From contig NZ_CP016796.1 in NCBI RefSeq assembly GCF_001895265.1, forward strand, positions 1,364,001 to 1,428,000: DNA of 64,000 nt, read 5' to 3'. This stretch comes from Francisella uliginis. GTDB lineage: Bacteria; Pseudomonadota; Gammaproteobacteria; Francisellales; Francisellaceae. The position numbers and the translations under genes are program-made. This document shows positions 30,283 through 41,547 of this stretch, in pieces (positions within the stretch are counted from its first letter, which is position 1; every line of letters begins with the position of its first letter). The notes beneath the pieces were generated by a model. It was not told where the DNA came from, made no database searches, and saw only the letters and a program-made list of their open reading frames with translations.

Positions 30283-32289
30283 TTATAAATTAATAAACTT
30301 TTGTTTTATTTCAGATATTTTATCTCTAATTAAGGTTGCTTTTTCAAACTCTAGCTCTTTTGCATGAGCACGCATACGCTTTTCCAAAGCTTTAATAACC
30401 TTACTAGCCTCTGTCATACCTAGTATAGCCGAAACATCAACATCATCAACCTTTAAACGCGAATTATTTTTATATGCTCGTTTTTGTATCTCTGGTGAAC
30501 TATCAAGCATATCATCAATATTTTTAATAATAGTTTTAGGTGTTATATTATGTTTTTTATTATATTCATCCTGAAGTTGACGCCGGCGCAAAGTTTCATC
30601 CATGGCTTTTTTCATCGACTTGGTGACTACATCTGCATATAGAATTGCTCGACCATTTTGGTTTCTCGCGACCCTACCAATGGTTTGTATAAGTGATTTT
30701 TCAGAACGTAAGAAACCTTCTTTATCTGCATCAAAAATAAGTAGCACGCCAACTTCTGGCATATCTAAGCCTTCTCTCAAAAGATTTATCCCCACAAGCA
30801 CATCGAACACACCATGACGCAAATCATGAATAATTTGCACACGTTCAACTGTATCTATATCTGAATGTAAATACCTAACATTAACACTATGCTCAGATAA
30901 ATACTCAGTAAGGTTTTCTGCCATTTTCTTAGTTAAAGTTGTAATTAGTACTCTTTCACCTTTGGCAATTGCTTTATTTATCTCAGATAAAGCATCTTCA
31001 ACCTGTATTGCAACAGGACGGACAAAAACCTCAGGATCAAGTAATCCTGTTGGACGAATAATTTGTTCAACAGTATTTTCAGACCTATCTAACTCATAGT
31101 TTGCTGGAGTTGCCGAAACATAAACTGTTTGGGGTAAAAGCTTTTCAAATTCATCAAACTTTAATGGTCTATTATCTAAAGCTGATGGTAGTCTAAAACC
31201 ATAATTAACAAGATTTGACTTACGAGATAAATCACCTTTATACATACCGCCAAACTGAGGCAGTGTTGCATGAGACTCATCAACTATTACAAGAGCATTT
31301 TCTGGTAAATAATCTATTAGTGTAGGTGGTGGATCTCCTGGTTCACGACCGGAAAGCAATCTTGAATAATTCTCAATACCTGTGCAATAGCCAAGCTCTT
31401 GAATCATTTCAATATCATATTTTGTTCTTTGCTCAATTCTTTGAGCCTCAAGAAGCTTACCTTCTTCTTCAAAATATTTGACTCTTTCTTTTAATTCTTT
31501 TTTTATTTCCTCTATTACGATTTCTTTACGCTCTTTAGAGGCTACATAGTGAGTACTTGGAAATATAGTTGCTCTATGGATAGATTTTATCTTTTTTGAA
31601 GTTAATGAATCAATAATACTAATTGCCTCTATTTCATCATCAAAGAACTCTACTCTAATAGCATCTTTTTCAGAATCTGCTGGGAATATATCTAATATTT
31701 CACCCCTAACACGAAAACTTCCGCGACTAAAATCCATATCATTACGTGAATACTGCATCTCTATTAGCTTTGTTTGAGCTTTTTTAAGCCCTAACTCCTC
31801 ACCTACTTTTAAATGCAAGAGCATTTGCATATACTGCTCAGGATCACCTAAACCATAAATTGCAGAAACTGTTGCGACAATTATTACATCATTTCGCTCT
31901 AGAATAGCTTTTGTCGCAGATAAACGCATTTGCTCAATATGCTCATTTACTGATGAGTCTTTTTCTATATATGTATCAGATGCAGCAACATAAGCCTCTG
32001 GCTGATAATAATCATAATAAGAGACAAAATACTCAACAGCATTATCAGGAAAATACTGCTTAAATTCAGAATATAATTGTGCTGCTAAAGTTTTGTTATG
32101 AGCAACAATTAGACATGGTTTTTGAGTCTGCTGAATTACATTTGCCATTGTATAAGTTTTACCAGAGCCTGTAACCCCCAATAAAACTTGATGATGCAAG
32201 CCATTGTTAATCCCATCTACTAGAGATTGTATCGCCTCTGGCTGATCGCCACTTGGACTATATTTTGTTACTAAATTGAATTTATCCAT
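30283..32289 (-). CDS. uvrB: Excinuclease ABC subunit B
   Basis: 668 aa. The helicase-like damage-verification subunit of nucleotide excision repair. Walker A is [14 protein letters not shown] at about residue 40; the beta-hairpin region [11 protein letters not shown]; Walker [22 protein letters not shown]; motif [16 protein letters not shown]; and the C-terminal UvrC-binding UVR motif ([20 protein letters not shown]). Full length. Confidence 0.98.
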   Translation of the reverse strand: MDKFNLVTKYSPSGDQPEAIQSLVDGINNGLHHQVLLGVTGSGKTYTMANVIQQTQKPCLIVAHNKTLAAQLYSEFKQYFPDNAVEYFVSYYDYYQPEAYVAASDTYIEKDSSVNEHIEQMRLSATKAILERNDVIIVATVSAIYGLGDPEQYMQMLLHLKVGEELGLKKAQTKLIEMQYSRNDMDFSRGSFRVRGEILDIFPADSEKDAIRVEFFDDEIEAISIIDSLTSKKIKSIHRATIFPSTHYVASKERKEIVIEEIKKELKERVKYFEEEGKLLEAQRIEQRTKYDIEMIQELGYCTGIENYSRLLSGREPGDPPPTLIDYLPENALVIVDESHATLPQFGGMYKGDLSRKSNLVNYGFRLPSALDNRPLKFDEFEKLLPQTVYVSATPANYELDRSENTVEQIIRPTGLLDPEVFVRPVAIQVEDALSEINKAIAKGERVLITTLTKKMAENLTEYLSEHSVNVRYLHSDIDTVERVQIIHDLRHGVFDVLVGINLLREGLDMPEVGVLLIFDADKEGFLRSEKSLIQTIGRVARNQNGRAILYADVVTKSMKKAMDETLRRRQLQDEYNKKHNITPKTIIKNIDDMLDSSPEIQKRAYKNNSRLKVDDVDVSAILGMTEASKVIKALEKRMRAHAKELEFEKATLIRDKISEIKQKFINL

Positions 32290-32358
32290 TTCTTTTTAAA
32301 GCTTGTATTAAAGATTATTTAAATATATTTATCCTAATAAATATTAATAAACCTGCTA

Positions 32359-33768
32359 TTAGTCAAGTAACCTATTGATAACTTTCCCTATAACAATTGT
32401 CATAATAAATGCAAAAATAGCTATTAATATATAAATCATAAAAGCATGGCTATATATAGATTTCATTTCTGCTATACCCAAATGCTTACTACTATTAATA
32501 GCCGCAAATTTTGCAATAATACCAGCAACAAAGCCACCTATACCACTTGAAACTAGCCATAATCCCATAAAAATGCCAAATTTATTTTTCATAGCTAATT
32601 TCGTAGCTAATGATAACCCTATAGGAGATATACAGATCTCACTTAAAGACAACATTAGATAAGCAAGTATCACCCAGTACCCTGCTATTTTCATCATTTG
32701 ATTTGATGTATGAATCCCTATAACGACTATTAAAAATACAAAGCAGAGTAAAAACATCCCTAAAATATATTTTTTCACATCATCTAGATAGTTCCATAAC
32801 TTAATAACAGAAAACCCAAATAATATAACTCCAACATTATTTGCAATAATAAATGATTGTGTCGTCATCGGTATACCCAAAAAGCTATGCTCTACCAACC
32901 TATTTATAAACAAATTCATGGATAAAAACATCTGGTTGTATATACCCCAAAATATTATGGCTATAGCTAGAAATAATAGATATGCTATTGTTTTTTTAAG
33001 TTGGTTTTGATCATCTTTACTTATTTTTATAATTACAAAGACACTAGCAAGTGTCACAGCAATAAAAAATATAACAGAGAAATTAGGGTTATATATTACA
33101 AATGTAGCAATTAGTATGCTGATAAATACAAAAGCTAAAGACTTTAGCCAATCATTTAATTTTACATTTGTTTTGACTGGCTTAAGATTTGCTAACTTGA
33201 ATCCAAAGTAAAATATTATTGTCCCTAGCAATATTCCTGATGCTGCAATAAAAAAACTAACAATACTACCAAAATGCTCATAAAAATAACCGGCTGTGAA
33301 ATTACCAAGCATCGAACCTATATTTATTCCGGAATAAAAAATAGTAAATCCTTTATCTCTTTTTGGATCTCCTTTTTCATAAGAAACCCCTAAATAACTA
33401 GAGATATTTGATTTTAAAAGCCCGGTACCTACACTAATAGAGCCCAGAGCAAGACTTAAAATTAGTAATGAAGGAGCTATCGCTAAAATTACATAACCTA
33501 TTACTAATATAACACCACCTAATAAAACAGATCTATAATAACCAATAAACTTATCTGCTATATATCCTGCTATTATCGATGTTATATATAAAAGACCTGT
33601 AAATCCTCCTACTATAACAGCTGCTTGAGAATCATCTAAACCAAATCTTTTTAATAATACAAATACCAACAATCCTAAAAGAATCTTATAGCCAAATCTT
33701 TCCCACATTTCAGTAGTAAAGCAGACTGGTAAAGCAACAGGATGTTTTTGCGTTTGATGTTTAACCAT
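32359..33768 (-). CDS. POT/PTR-family proton-dependent di-/tripeptide transporter
   Basis: 469 aa, 12-14 membrane segments. The N-terminal ExxERF signature of the POT family is visible (TTEMWERFGYKILLGLLV), followed by the FTG-type segment GFTGLLYITSIIAGYIADKFIG and the FYSGINIGSMLGNFTAGY motif ('FYxxINxG'). Imports small peptides with protons, a plausible amino-acid source for an intracellular or host-associated bacterium. Sits alone between uvrB and sbcB. Confidence 0.9.
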   Translation of the reverse strand: MVKHQTQKHPVALPVCFTTEMWERFGYKILLGLLVFVLLKRFGLDDSQAAVIVGGFTGLLYITSIIAGYIADKFIGYYRSVLLGGVILVIGYVILAIAPSLLILSLALGSISVGTGLLKSNISSYLGVSYEKGDPKRDKGFTIFYSGINIGSMLGNFTAGYFYEHFGSIVSFFIAASGILLGTIIFYFGFKLANLKPVKTNVKLNDWLKSLAFVFISILIATFVIYNPNFSVIFFIAVTLASVFVIIKISKDDQNQLKKTIAYLLFLAIAIIFWGIYNQMFLSMNLFINRLVEHSFLGIPMTTQSFIIANNVGVILFGFSVIKLWNYLDDVKKYILGMFLLCFVFLIVVIGIHTSNQMMKIAGYWVILAYLMLSLSEICISPIGLSLATKLAMKNKFGIFMGLWLVSSGIGGFVAGIIAKFAAINSSKHLGIAEMKSIYSHAFMIYILIAIFAFIMTIVIGKVINRLLD

Positions 33769-33808
33769 TATTATTTTTCCTCATATATATCAAAAATTAG
33801 ATACTTCT

Positions 33809-35257
33809 TTAGAACAAATATTCTTCTAATTCGTATAACAAAGCTTGTTGCTCTTCTGTCAGATCTTTATTGATTCGAACATCTTGCATTTCTTGATAAA
33901 TATCTTCTAATGTCTTACGAGTCTTGCCACGATGATCTACTAACAACTCATCATTATCCAAACTTACAATTTTATTAAGGTACTCTTGAAATTCCATTTG
34001 AGATTTTTCAGGTAATTTTGAGAAATCTAACCTACCAATTATACGCACTGCTCTATCATAGAACTTACCTGGTAATTGATTAAGCATCTGGGCTTTTTGA
34101 TATATAGCAGAACTGTGAAACTTATCACAACCTCTCTCATCAGCACTAGTCATAAAATCACTTTGGTAAATAGCAGCATCCACATCAATATTCTCAATCT
34201 CTGAATATTTATATTCCAATACATAATCAACAAAGTTAGCAAAAGTTTTAGGATTATTTTTTATAAATTCTTTATTTGCTTTAATAAGCTCTAACCTTTC
34301 TTGTGGTAGCTTGCCTACAAAGCGTGTCTTTGCAGGCAAAATTAATGGAATATCACCCCACTTTTTATTGATCGTCAAACGCCAATACTCAGCCTCTAAA
34401 CTACCAAACTCTTCTATAAACTCACTAAAAAGATAACTATCTAAACGTAAGAATATTTCTTGATTTTTATAATGTCTATGCTGACCTAAATCTAAAATTG
34501 CCGATGTGAAATTATTTTTTGAACCAAAAATACCACTTATAGCTATAGCCTGCCTATACTCATGGTCTCCTATTTCCACACCAACATCTAACTGAGATAA
34601 AGTATTCTCATCATTTTGTTTATTAAACTTATCCAATAAAAATTGCCACATTTTTGGATTTGTTGATTTTAATTTTTTAGCAAGCTCTACAGTGACAATT
34701 ACATCTGTAATCGCATCATGAGCTCTACCACCACTATAAAGGCTATTTTCTTGATTTAGATTCTCTAATTTTAAAGATATTTTTTGCTGGCCTTCATCAT
34801 CTGTAACTTTAGGCCATTTTAGTCCTTGTTTGAAAAAAGCACTATAGCAAGCAACTATTGGAAATAAATCAGCTCTTGAGCAATTATTCTTAAATTGATG
34901 CGTGTACGGTGGCAACATATTTTTATAAAAAGCAAACCTTAAAAACTCATCATCAAAACCAAGAGTGTTATAACCAATACTAATAGTTCCTGGAGTATTT
35001 ATTATTTTATGAATTTTTCGAATTGCGTCATATTCAGATATCCCAGTATTTGCTTGGGCAATCGAGATATGATGAGTGATTGTCGCCATAGGTGATGGAG
35101 TAGTATCTGGGTTTAGTTTAACAAAAAAATTAAACCTTTGGATCTCATTAAAATCCAAGTCTGTCCGAATCGCGGCAAACTGTAAAACCTGATCAAATGA
35201 GTTATTTATACCACTTGTCTCTAAGTCATAGAATAAGAAAGTCTGATTATCAAACAT
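33809..35257 (-). CDS. sbcB: Exodeoxyribonuclease I SbcB
   Basis: 482 aa. A DEDDh 3'-5' exonuclease on single-stranded DNA. The exonuclease motif I is FLFYDLETSGIN at residues 7-18; further motifs are GYNTLGFDDEFLRFAFYKN and GRAHDAITDVIVTVELAKK; the SH3-like and helical C-terminal regions follow (IYQKAQMLNQLPGKF). Matches E. coli ExoI in length (475 aa). Confidence 0.95.
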   Translation of the reverse strand: MFDNQTFLFYDLETSGINNSFDQVLQFAAIRTDLDFNEIQRFNFFVKLNPDTTPSPMATITHHISIAQANTGISEYDAIRKIHKIINTPGTISIGYNTLGFDDEFLRFAFYKNMLPPYTHQFKNNCSRADLFPIVACYSAFFKQGLKWPKVTDDEGQQKISLKLENLNQENSLYSGGRAHDAITDVIVTVELAKKLKSTNPKMWQFLLDKFNKQNDENTLSQLDVGVEIGDHEYRQAIAISGIFGSKNNFTSAILDLGQHRHYKNQEIFLRLDSYLFSEFIEEFGSLEAEYWRLTINKKWGDIPLILPAKTRFVGKLPQERLELIKANKEFIKNNPKTFANFVDYVLEYKYSEIENIDVDAAIYQSDFMTSADERGCDKFHSSAIYQKAQMLNQLPGKFYDRAVRIIGRLDFSKLPEKSQMEFQEYLNKIVSLDNDELLVDHRGKTRKTLEDIYQEMQDVRINKDLTEEQQALLYELEEYLF

Positions 35258-35490
35258 AATATATGGGCTATCTAATATTACTTTTAATTTATTTCAATTC
35301 TACGATTTTAACATATCTTTACAGTTAGTTAATTGAAATAATTAGCTAAGCAAAATATTCATTTTATAAACCATTTATTTAGGCTTATTAATTTAAAAAA
35401 ATTAATCCAAGATAAAAAAACTTAAAAATGATACAATATTGGTAAATTATATATAGTAATAATTGATTGAAAAAACAAAGGAGTCGTTTT

Positions 35491-35793
35491 ATGAAACTTA
35501 AGTGTTGCGCTATTAATTTATTTAACTTTTCAAATATTGATCTAGAAAAATATATAAGCAATCTATTTAAAATTATTTTTGTCTTAATAACAGCATTTCT
35601 AGTATTACATTTGTATGTGTTAAGTAGTATGTTCAAGCTTGGAGTAATATCTACAGATACTTTTGTTATTACAGGTATAGTCTATCTGCTAAAATTCTCT
35701 ATTAGCTTAGGTCTAGTTAGAGCATTTTTAGAGATTCCTGTAGTTCTAAATAAAATCTATAAATCTCTCCAAGATAACTCAAGCAATAATTAA
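35491..35793 (+). CDS. Small two-helix membrane protein, hypothetical
   Basis: 100 aa from the ATG at 35491, chosen because an AAAGGAG ribosome site lies 7 nt upstream; a TTG at 35467 would place that site inside the gene. Two hydrophobic segments (LFKIIFVLITAFLVLHLYVL and TFVITGIVYLLKFSISLGLV) with short polar ends; no family recognised. It converges on the SDR gene and their 3' ends overlap by 4 nt. Confidence 0.65.
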   Translation: MKLKCCAINLFNFSNIDLEKYISNLFKIIFVLITAFLVLHLYVLSSMFKLGVISTDTFVITGIVYLLKFSISLGLVRAFLEIPVVLNKIYKSLQDNSSNN

Positions 35794-36512
35794 GCCGGCT
35801 GTCTAGTTGCAGCAATTACTACTTCACGGATATTAATATTTTGAGGCTGACTATACATAAACATAGCTGTTCTAGCTATATCATCTGCAACTAATACACC
35901 GCCCATAGACTCTTTCCAGCTCTCATAATCTTCTTTAATTTTATCAGAAGTTGTATGACTTAAAAGTTCAGTTTCAACAGCCCCTGGACAAATTGTCATA
36001 ACTCTTACATTATCATCTGCAACCTCTTCACGCACATTTTCACTCATAGAAGAAACTGCAAACTTTGTACCAACATAAGCAGCATGATTTGGAAATGATT
36101 TTTTACCTGCTATAGAACTTACATTTATAATTGTTCCATTTTTTCTAGCTTTCATATCACCCAACACTGCTTGGATACCATTAAGTAGAGCTAATACGTT
36201 TACATCAAACATTTTTTGCCATTCAATTGGGTCTTGAGTGTCAACCTGACCTAGAAGCATTAATCCAGCATTATTTACTAAACAATCAACAGGTCCATAC
36301 TCAGCTTCAGCATCTTTTATAGCTGCTTTCAAAGCTTGAGAATCTGTTACATCTACTTTACGAATCATTGTATTAGGTAGGTTTAACTCTTGAATCTTTT
36401 CTATTCTTCTACCGATAAGTAAAAGTGAATGGCCTGCCTCTGAAAAACGCTTAGCAATTGCAGCACCGATTCCTGAACTAGCTCCTGTTATTACTACTAA
36501 TGATTTTGTCAT
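35790..36512 (-). CDS. Short-chain dehydrogenase/reductase (SDR)
   Basis: 240 aa classical SDR. The NAD(P)-binding TGASSGIGAAIAKRF at residues 9-23, NNAG in the core, and the catalytic SSIAG ... YVGTK (Tyr-x3-Lys). RRIEK after strand 2 suggests NADP preference. Resembles the YdfG-like oxidoreductases acting on hydroxy acids or aldehydes; substrate unknown. Divergent from a LysR gene 113 nt away, which may control it. Confidence 0.88.
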   Translation of the reverse strand: MTKSLVVITGASSGIGAAIAKRFSEAGHSLLLIGRRIEKIQELNLPNTMIRKVDVTDSQALKAAIKDAEAEYGPVDCLVNNAGLMLLGQVDTQDPIEWQKMFDVNVLALLNGIQAVLGDMKARKNGTIINVSSIAGKKSFPNHAAYVGTKFAVSSMSENVREEVADDNVRVMTICPGAVETELLSHTTSDKIKEDYESWKESMGGVLVADDIARTAMFMYSQPQNINIREVVIAATRQPA

Positions 36513-36625
36513 TTTATTTCTCCTTTTTAATTAACTTGTTTTTGTATCGTTTTGTTGATTGTAAATTCTATAGAAAGCTATTAGACTAATAAATACCAAT
36601 AATCATAAAACATTGTTATGAAATA

Positions 36626-37528
36626 ATGAACAATATCCAATGGAGAGGTATTCAATCTTTTATTTATGTGGCTGAACAAGAAAGCTTTACTAAAGCAGCA
36701 GATATACTTGGTATTGCTAAATCAAACCTTAGTCAAAGTATAAAGGACTTAGAAAGTCAGTTAAAAGTCCAGCTTCTATATAGAAGTACGCGACATGTTC
36801 GACTTACCGAAATAGGACGAGAGTATTATCAAAAATGTAAAAAAGCATTTTATGATTTAGATATAGCAACACAACTTGCTACACAAGAAAATAGCGAATT
36901 AAATGGAAGTATTAATATAAACTGTGTAGGTGGTATTATTGGCGAAGATGTAATAGCTCCTATATTACTTAAGTTTCAACAACAAAACCCAGGCATAAAT
37001 ATACATCTAGATTTTTCAAGCAATCGAATAAATCTTTTAGATAGTGATTATGACTTAGTTATTCGCATGGGCAATTTACCTGATTCAAATTTGATAATAT
37101 CGCCACTACGAAAAGTCTCAACAAAATATATTGCCAGCAATGATTTTATAAAACAATATGGTCAAATTACATGCCCAAGACAACTTGAAAAAGTTCCTTT
37201 AATTTATGGAAGTGTTAAACAATGGTCTTTTATTTCAGATAAAGATAACTACACACTACACATCCATAATAATGGTATTCATGTTACTAACGGTAGAATA
37301 ATGAAACAAGCTGCTTTATTAGGTCTCGGTGTTACTAGATTAGTAGACATATATGTAGAATCTGATATTAAAAATAAAAATCTAGTTGAAATACTTCCTG
37401 AATATACCGAAACTACGCAGTTATCTATAGTATCGCTACCTGTAAAATATCAACTTAAGAGAATAAGCTCACTGATTAAATATATAAAGCAAAACTTTAA
37501 TGAAAAATATTCTGAATTATTGACTTAA
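36626..37528 (+). CDS. LysR-family transcriptional regulator
   Basis: 300 aa. N-terminal winged helix-turn-helix (SFIYVAEQESFTKAADILGIAKSNLSQ..., residues about 5-62) and a C-terminal periplasmic-binding-like effector domain (INCVGGIIGEDVIAPILLKF; DLVIRMGNLPDSNLIISPL). It belongs to the CrgA/YafC-like branch. The divergent arrangement with the SDR gene is the classic sign that it regulates that gene and itself from the shared spacer 36513-36625. Confidence 0.9.
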   Translation: MNNIQWRGIQSFIYVAEQESFTKAADILGIAKSNLSQSIKDLESQLKVQLLYRSTRHVRLTEIGREYYQKCKKAFYDLDIATQLATQENSELNGSININCVGGIIGEDVIAPILLKFQQQNPGINIHLDFSSNRINLLDSDYDLVIRMGNLPDSNLIISPLRKVSTKYIASNDFIKQYGQITCPRQLEKVPLIYGSVKQWSFISDKDNYTLHIHNNGIHVTNGRIMKQAALLGLGVTRLVDIYVESDIKNKNLVEILPEYTETTQLSIVSLPVKYQLKRISSLIKYIKQNFNEKYSELLT

Positions 37529-37539
37529 ATTGTTTAGAA

Positions 37540-38433
37540 CTAACCTTTTTTAGTTAACCTTTGATATCTAATAGTTATGTTTTTGAAATTTCTTTTAATT
37601 TTTTCTCTAGTATATTCATTCATATCTTTATATAAATCAGGTGCATAATTTTCTCTTTTAAGATCTAAAACACGATAGCTTCTTAAGCTCAATAATAACT
37701 CATCCATAAGTAACAAAACCCTTTTACATTCACGATAATTTTCCTTGCTTAAGAACTCATACTTTGCATCATACAGTAAATCATTTAATTTAATACTTCT
37801 TTCTATCAGTGGCATAATCTCACGGTTTGATATAGTGTTATCAATGTTTTCAACTATATTTTTTAATCTCAGATATGAATCTTCCATTTCCTTAACAACG
37901 ATATGCAAGAACTTACGTCCTCGTGTAAGATATGTAACTAATACAATACTTGATGTTCCAATCAGGATACACAATACTCTAGCTAAAAACGTATATTTAC
38001 TCCAACTTTCTAATAGACCAAAAAACATCACAATGTAGATATGAATAAAAAACACGCTAGTCGCATAATTTAGAAATGCTGTATACATATTTAAGCAGAG
38101 TCCTATTATGCACAAAATAGCAACTGTAAGAAAATAAAAATCGCCATGAATGTCTTTTTGTATTAGGAAAAGTATTGCTGATCCAAATGAAGTTCCTAGA
38201 ATACAAAACATAATTATATACTTTGCCCTTGTGTATATAACATTTGTACTGCTACTTGCTGATACACTTGCTATAGCAATAACTACCCAATATATCCTTA
38301 CTAAAAACTCATTTTGACCTATCAAAGTAAAAAGCACATAAGAAAATGATAAGCCTATAGCTGTAGCTATCAAAACTCTTACTGCTAATAAAGTTGTATC
38401 AGATAAGTTAGACCTGATTTTCAATAATTTCAA
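37540..38433 (-). CDS. FUSC-like membrane protein, second half of a two-gene transporter
   Basis: 297 aa. Five or six N-terminal membrane segments (LLAVRVLIATAIGLSFSYVLF through VLCILIGTSSIVLVTYLTRG) are followed by about 120 residues of charged helical cytoplasmic domain. This is half of the usual fusaric-acid-resistance/YccS/AaeB layout, which has two such membrane-plus-cytoplasmic repeats in one chain. The other half is the upstream gene (38408-39505), overlapping by 26 nt in another frame. Either a natural split or an old frameshift; both frames look well preserved. Confidence 0.7.
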   Translation of the reverse strand: MKLLKIRSNLSDTTLLAVRVLIATAIGLSFSYVLFTLIGQNEFLVRIYWVVIAIASVSASSSTNVIYTRAKYIIMFCILGTSFGSAILFLIQKDIHGDFYFLTVAILCIIGLCLNMYTAFLNYATSVFFIHIYIVMFFGLLESWSKYTFLARVLCILIGTSSIVLVTYLTRGRKFLHIVVKEMEDSYLRLKNIVENIDNTISNREIMPLIERSIKLNDLLYDAKYEFLSKENYRECKRVLLLMDELLLSLRSYRVLDLKRENYAPDLYKDMNEYTREKIKRNFKNITIRYQRLTKKG

Positions 38434-39505
38434 AATAAGCCTCTTTTATATTTTGTAAGCCAATTAACATATTTTCTAACAGCAAAATACTATCAAATAG
38501 TAATTTGGTTTTATCTCTATTATCAAGATACTTACTTGTATAAACGTTTTTAAAATCAGACTGTAGAGCAACCACTTTGGAAATTTTTCTATCTAATATC
38601 TTTTCATCGTAAACTACATAATTAGTTAGTACAATAGTCTCCTTAAATAGTCCCTCTAATTTACTTATAAGAGCTTGCTCTTGTTTTGTTTCATTAAAAG
38701 CTAAACTCATATATTTCAAACTAATCTTTTTATAGCCAAGTATAAACTTCTCAAACAGCCTGTTTAAAAGTATTATATTATGACAAAAGTATCGCCAACG
38801 CTCATGATCTGATCTTTTTAAAGACATAAGTCCATGATTCTGTAAAGAAGTTATAGTTTTCATCTTTTCTTGGCTAAATCTCATTATTTTAGCCTTTGTA
38901 AAATTACGATATTTGACATTTTCAAACTCTTCAATGTAGCTCTTATTAAAAGTTTTAAAAAAGCTGTCTATTATTATCTGCATTTCACTATAAGTCATAA
39001 CTTTATATTGGCTTATAATCAAAATATAAAAAGCAATAACAATTAAAAAAGCCGTTAAAGTAAACTCAATATGCTTATCTGCTTCCAAAGGGAACCTAAA
39101 AAAGCAAATACTCATCATAATAACAAGCATAACTGGAAAAATTAAAAAAGCTTCGCCAAATCGGCGCATCCAAAATGCTACGAAGATAATAGGCAAAAAT
39201 AACAAGATATTCTTATCTAAAATCACATGTACATAAGGTGAAGCATTTATCGCTATCACAGAAAAGAATACATATAAAAAAAATGCCTTTTTCTTTGACT
39301 CAATACTTCCAGTTAATATAGCTGCTGTCATATTAGCAATAAATAAAATTCCCAAAATTATGACATTTTTATTAACTTCTAAAAATATAGTTATTGTCAA
39401 AAAAGCAAACAATATTAGTGCAGATTTTAATGCTGCATTACGAAAAATTCTAGTAGGATCTTGATCTGTATATTTATGATAAATTTCATTAAGCCTAAGA
39501 AGCAC
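38408..39505 (-). CDS. FUSC-like membrane protein, first half of a two-gene transporter
   Basis: 365 aa. About six membrane segments in residues 25-165 (ALKSALILFAFLTITIFLEV; NVIILGILFIANMTAAILTG; LLFLPIIFVAFWMRRFGEAF; YILIISQYKV) followed by about 190 residues of amphipathic helices, the pattern of FUSC-family efflux proteins. FUSC members export aromatic acids or similar compounds; the substrate here is unknown. Overlaps the next gene by 26 nt, so the two are almost certainly co-translated and form one pump. Confidence 0.7.
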   Translation of the reverse strand: MLLRLNEIYHKYTDQDPTRIFRNAALKSALILFAFLTITIFLEVNKNVIILGILFIANMTAAILTGSIESKKKAFFLYVFFSVIAINASPYVHVILDKNILLFLPIIFVAFWMRRFGEAFLIFPVMLVIMMSICFFRFPLEADKHIEFTLTAFLIVIAFYILIISQYKVMTYSEMQIIIDSFFKTFNKSYIEEFENVKYRNFTKAKIMRFSQEKMKTITSLQNHGLMSLKRSDHERWRYFCHNIILLNRLFEKFILGYKKISLKYMSLAFNETKQEQALISKLEGLFKETIVLTNYVVYDEKILDRKISKVVALQSDFKNVYTSKYLDNRDKTKLLFDSILLLENMLIGLQNIKEAYFEIIENQV

Positions 39506-39652
39506 TATAGATCTACTTTAAAAAACTAAAAACTTATTAAAATTATATTGTAAAAGTTAGCTAATTAATATCACCAAGGTAGTTATTTTTATAATAAAAT
39601 GTAGTAAAATCTTAATTGATAAAAATAATATAAAATGTGCTTATATTTAAAT

Positions 39653-41536
39653 ATGATTTATAATAATACTTATGATGTTATCGTTGTTGGTGGTGGTCAT
39701 GCAGGTGTTGAGGCAGCTACCGCTGCTGCAAGAGTAGGTGCAAAAACTCTTTTGCTAACACATAACATTGATACTATTGGCCAAATGTCTTGCAACCCTG
39801 CCATTGGCGGTATTGGTAAAGGACATTTAGTTAAAGAGATAGATGCTATGGGTGGTATCATGGCTAAAGCTATTGACATGGCCGGTATCCAATTTAGAAC
39901 CCTTAACTCTCGTAAAGGTCCTGCAGTCAGAGCAACTAGAGCTCAAGCTGATAGGGTCTTATATAGAAAAGCGATAAACTCTTTAATTAATAATCAAGAA
40001 AACTTAGAAATTTTCCAAGATTCTGTCGATGACCTTGTTGTTGATAATGATATTGTTACAGGCGCAATAACAAAAACTGGTATTACATTTAAAGCTAAGA
40101 AAGTCATTCTAACTGTTGGTACTTTCCTTGGTGGTAAAATACATATCGGTAAAGTATCAAATTCTGGTGGTCGCGCAGGAGATCAACCTTCAAACGCTTT
40201 AGCAAAACGTCTACGAGCACTACCTTTTAGAGTTGATAGACTTAAAACAGGAACTCCTCCACGCATAGATAGAAGATCGGTTGATTTTAGTGTAATGGAT
40301 ACTCAGCCTGGCGATAATCCAGCACCTTACTTTTCATTTTTTTCAAAAGATAAAATAAACCATCCCGAGCAAGTTCCTTGTCATATAACCTATACAAATC
40401 CTAAAACACATGAGATTATAACTAGTAACCTTGATAAATCTGCTATGTATAGTGGACTAATTGAAGGAATTGGACCTCGTTATTGTCCATCCATAGAAGA
40501 CAAAGTTGTTAGATTTGCAGATAAAGAAAGACACCAAGTTTTTGTTGAACCAGAAGGTTTAAATAGTATAGAGTTATATCCAAATGGTCTATCAACAAGC
40601 CTTCCATTTGAAGTTCAGTGTGAATATATCCGTTCAATAAAAGGCTTTGAAAACGCTTTTATTATGCGACCAGGATATGCAATTGAGTATGATTTTTTTG
40701 ATCCAAGAGATTTAAAACCAACCTTAGAAACTAAATACATTAAAAATTTATATTTTGCAGGCCAAATAAATGGTACCACAGGCTACGAAGAAGCCGGAGC
40801 TCAGGGTCTTGTTGCGGGTATTAATGCTGCCATAAGTCTTGATAGTGATAAATCATGGTATCCAACTCGTGCAAATAGTTATATTGGTGTTCTTATCGAT
40901 GATCTTATTACTAAAGGAACAAAAGAACCATATAGAATGTTTACATCTCGTGCCGAATATAGACTTATACTACGTGAAGATAATGCTGATTTACGTCTAT
41001 CAGATGCTGCTTGTGAGCTTGGTCTTTTAAATTCAGAAGATGAAAAGTACTTCCTTGATAAGAAAAATGCTATCAATGAAAATATCAAAATGATGAAAAA
41101 TACTTGGATAGGACCTCAAACACAAAAAGCTCGAGACTTAGAAAAGTTCTTAGATAAAAAGATGACTCGAGAAAGTACACTTTTTGATTTATTAAAACGT
41201 CCAGAACTAGATTATAGGAAACTTCAGCAAATACCTGAGTTAAACTTAGATCTAAATAATGAAGCTGTGATAGAACAAATAGAAATCTCAGCTAAATATT
41301 CAGGATATATAGAACGTCAAAGTAAAGACATAGCAAAACTATCAGTTTTTGAACAAAAACCAATACCTCTAGACTTTGACTATTCCCAAGTTAATGGCTT
41401 ATCAAATGAAGTCTTACAAAAACTCACTGAACAAAAACCTACAACATTAGGTGAGGCATCAAGGATACCAGGTATTACACCTGCTGCTATATCTTTGTTA
41501 ACTATTTACATGAAAAAGACTGGATTTATAAAATAG
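39653..41536 (+). CDS. mnmG: tRNA uridine-5-carboxymethylaminomethyl modification enzyme MnmG (GidA)
   Basis: 627 aa from the ATG at 39653 ([20 protein letters not shown]), preferred because it matches the family start; an ATG at 39635 would add six residues. FAD motif [10 protein letters not shown], then the conserved [20 protein letters not shown] and [16 protein letters not shown]-terminal helical region ([15 protein letters not shown]). With MnmE it installs cmnm5 at wobble U34. The GidA-associated C-terminal domain is intact. No strong ribosome site is visible for either start. Confidence 0.97.
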   Translation: MIYNNTYDVIVVGGGHAGVEAATAAARVGAKTLLLTHNIDTIGQMSCNPAIGGIGKGHLVKEIDAMGGIMAKAIDMAGIQFRTLNSRKGPAVRATRAQADRVLYRKAINSLINNQENLEIFQDSVDDLVVDNDIVTGAITKTGITFKAKKVILTVGTFLGGKIHIGKVSNSGGRAGDQPSNALAKRLRALPFRVDRLKTGTPPRIDRRSVDFSVMDTQPGDNPAPYFSFFSKDKINHPEQVPCHITYTNPKTHEIITSNLDKSAMYSGLIEGIGPRYCPSIEDKVVRFADKERHQVFVEPEGLNSIELYPNGLSTSLPFEVQCEYIRSIKGFENAFIMRPGYAIEYDFFDPRDLKPTLETKYIKNLYFAGQINGTTGYEEAGAQGLVAGINAAISLDSDKSWYPTRANSYIGVLIDDLITKGTKEPYRMFTSRAEYRLILREDNADLRLSDAACELGLLNSEDEKYFLDKKNAINENIKMMKNTWIGPQTQKARDLEKFLDKKMTRESTLFDLLKRPELDYRKLQQIPELNLDLNNEAVIEQIEISAKYSGYIERQSKDIAKLSVFEQKPIPLDFDYSQVNGLSNEVLQKLTEQKPTTLGEASRIPGITPAAISLLTIYMKKTGFIK

Positions 41537-41547
41537 TAGGAGTAGCT

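Noticed and set aside
35388-35636. An 82-aa minus-strand open frame
   Set aside because: It is antisense to the small membrane protein at 35491-35793, which has a good ribosome site and typical membrane segments; the minus-strand frame has none.
35467-35793. TTG start at 35467 for the small membrane protein
   Set aside because: The AAAGGAG ribosome site lies after this TTG and at the right distance from the ATG at 35491.
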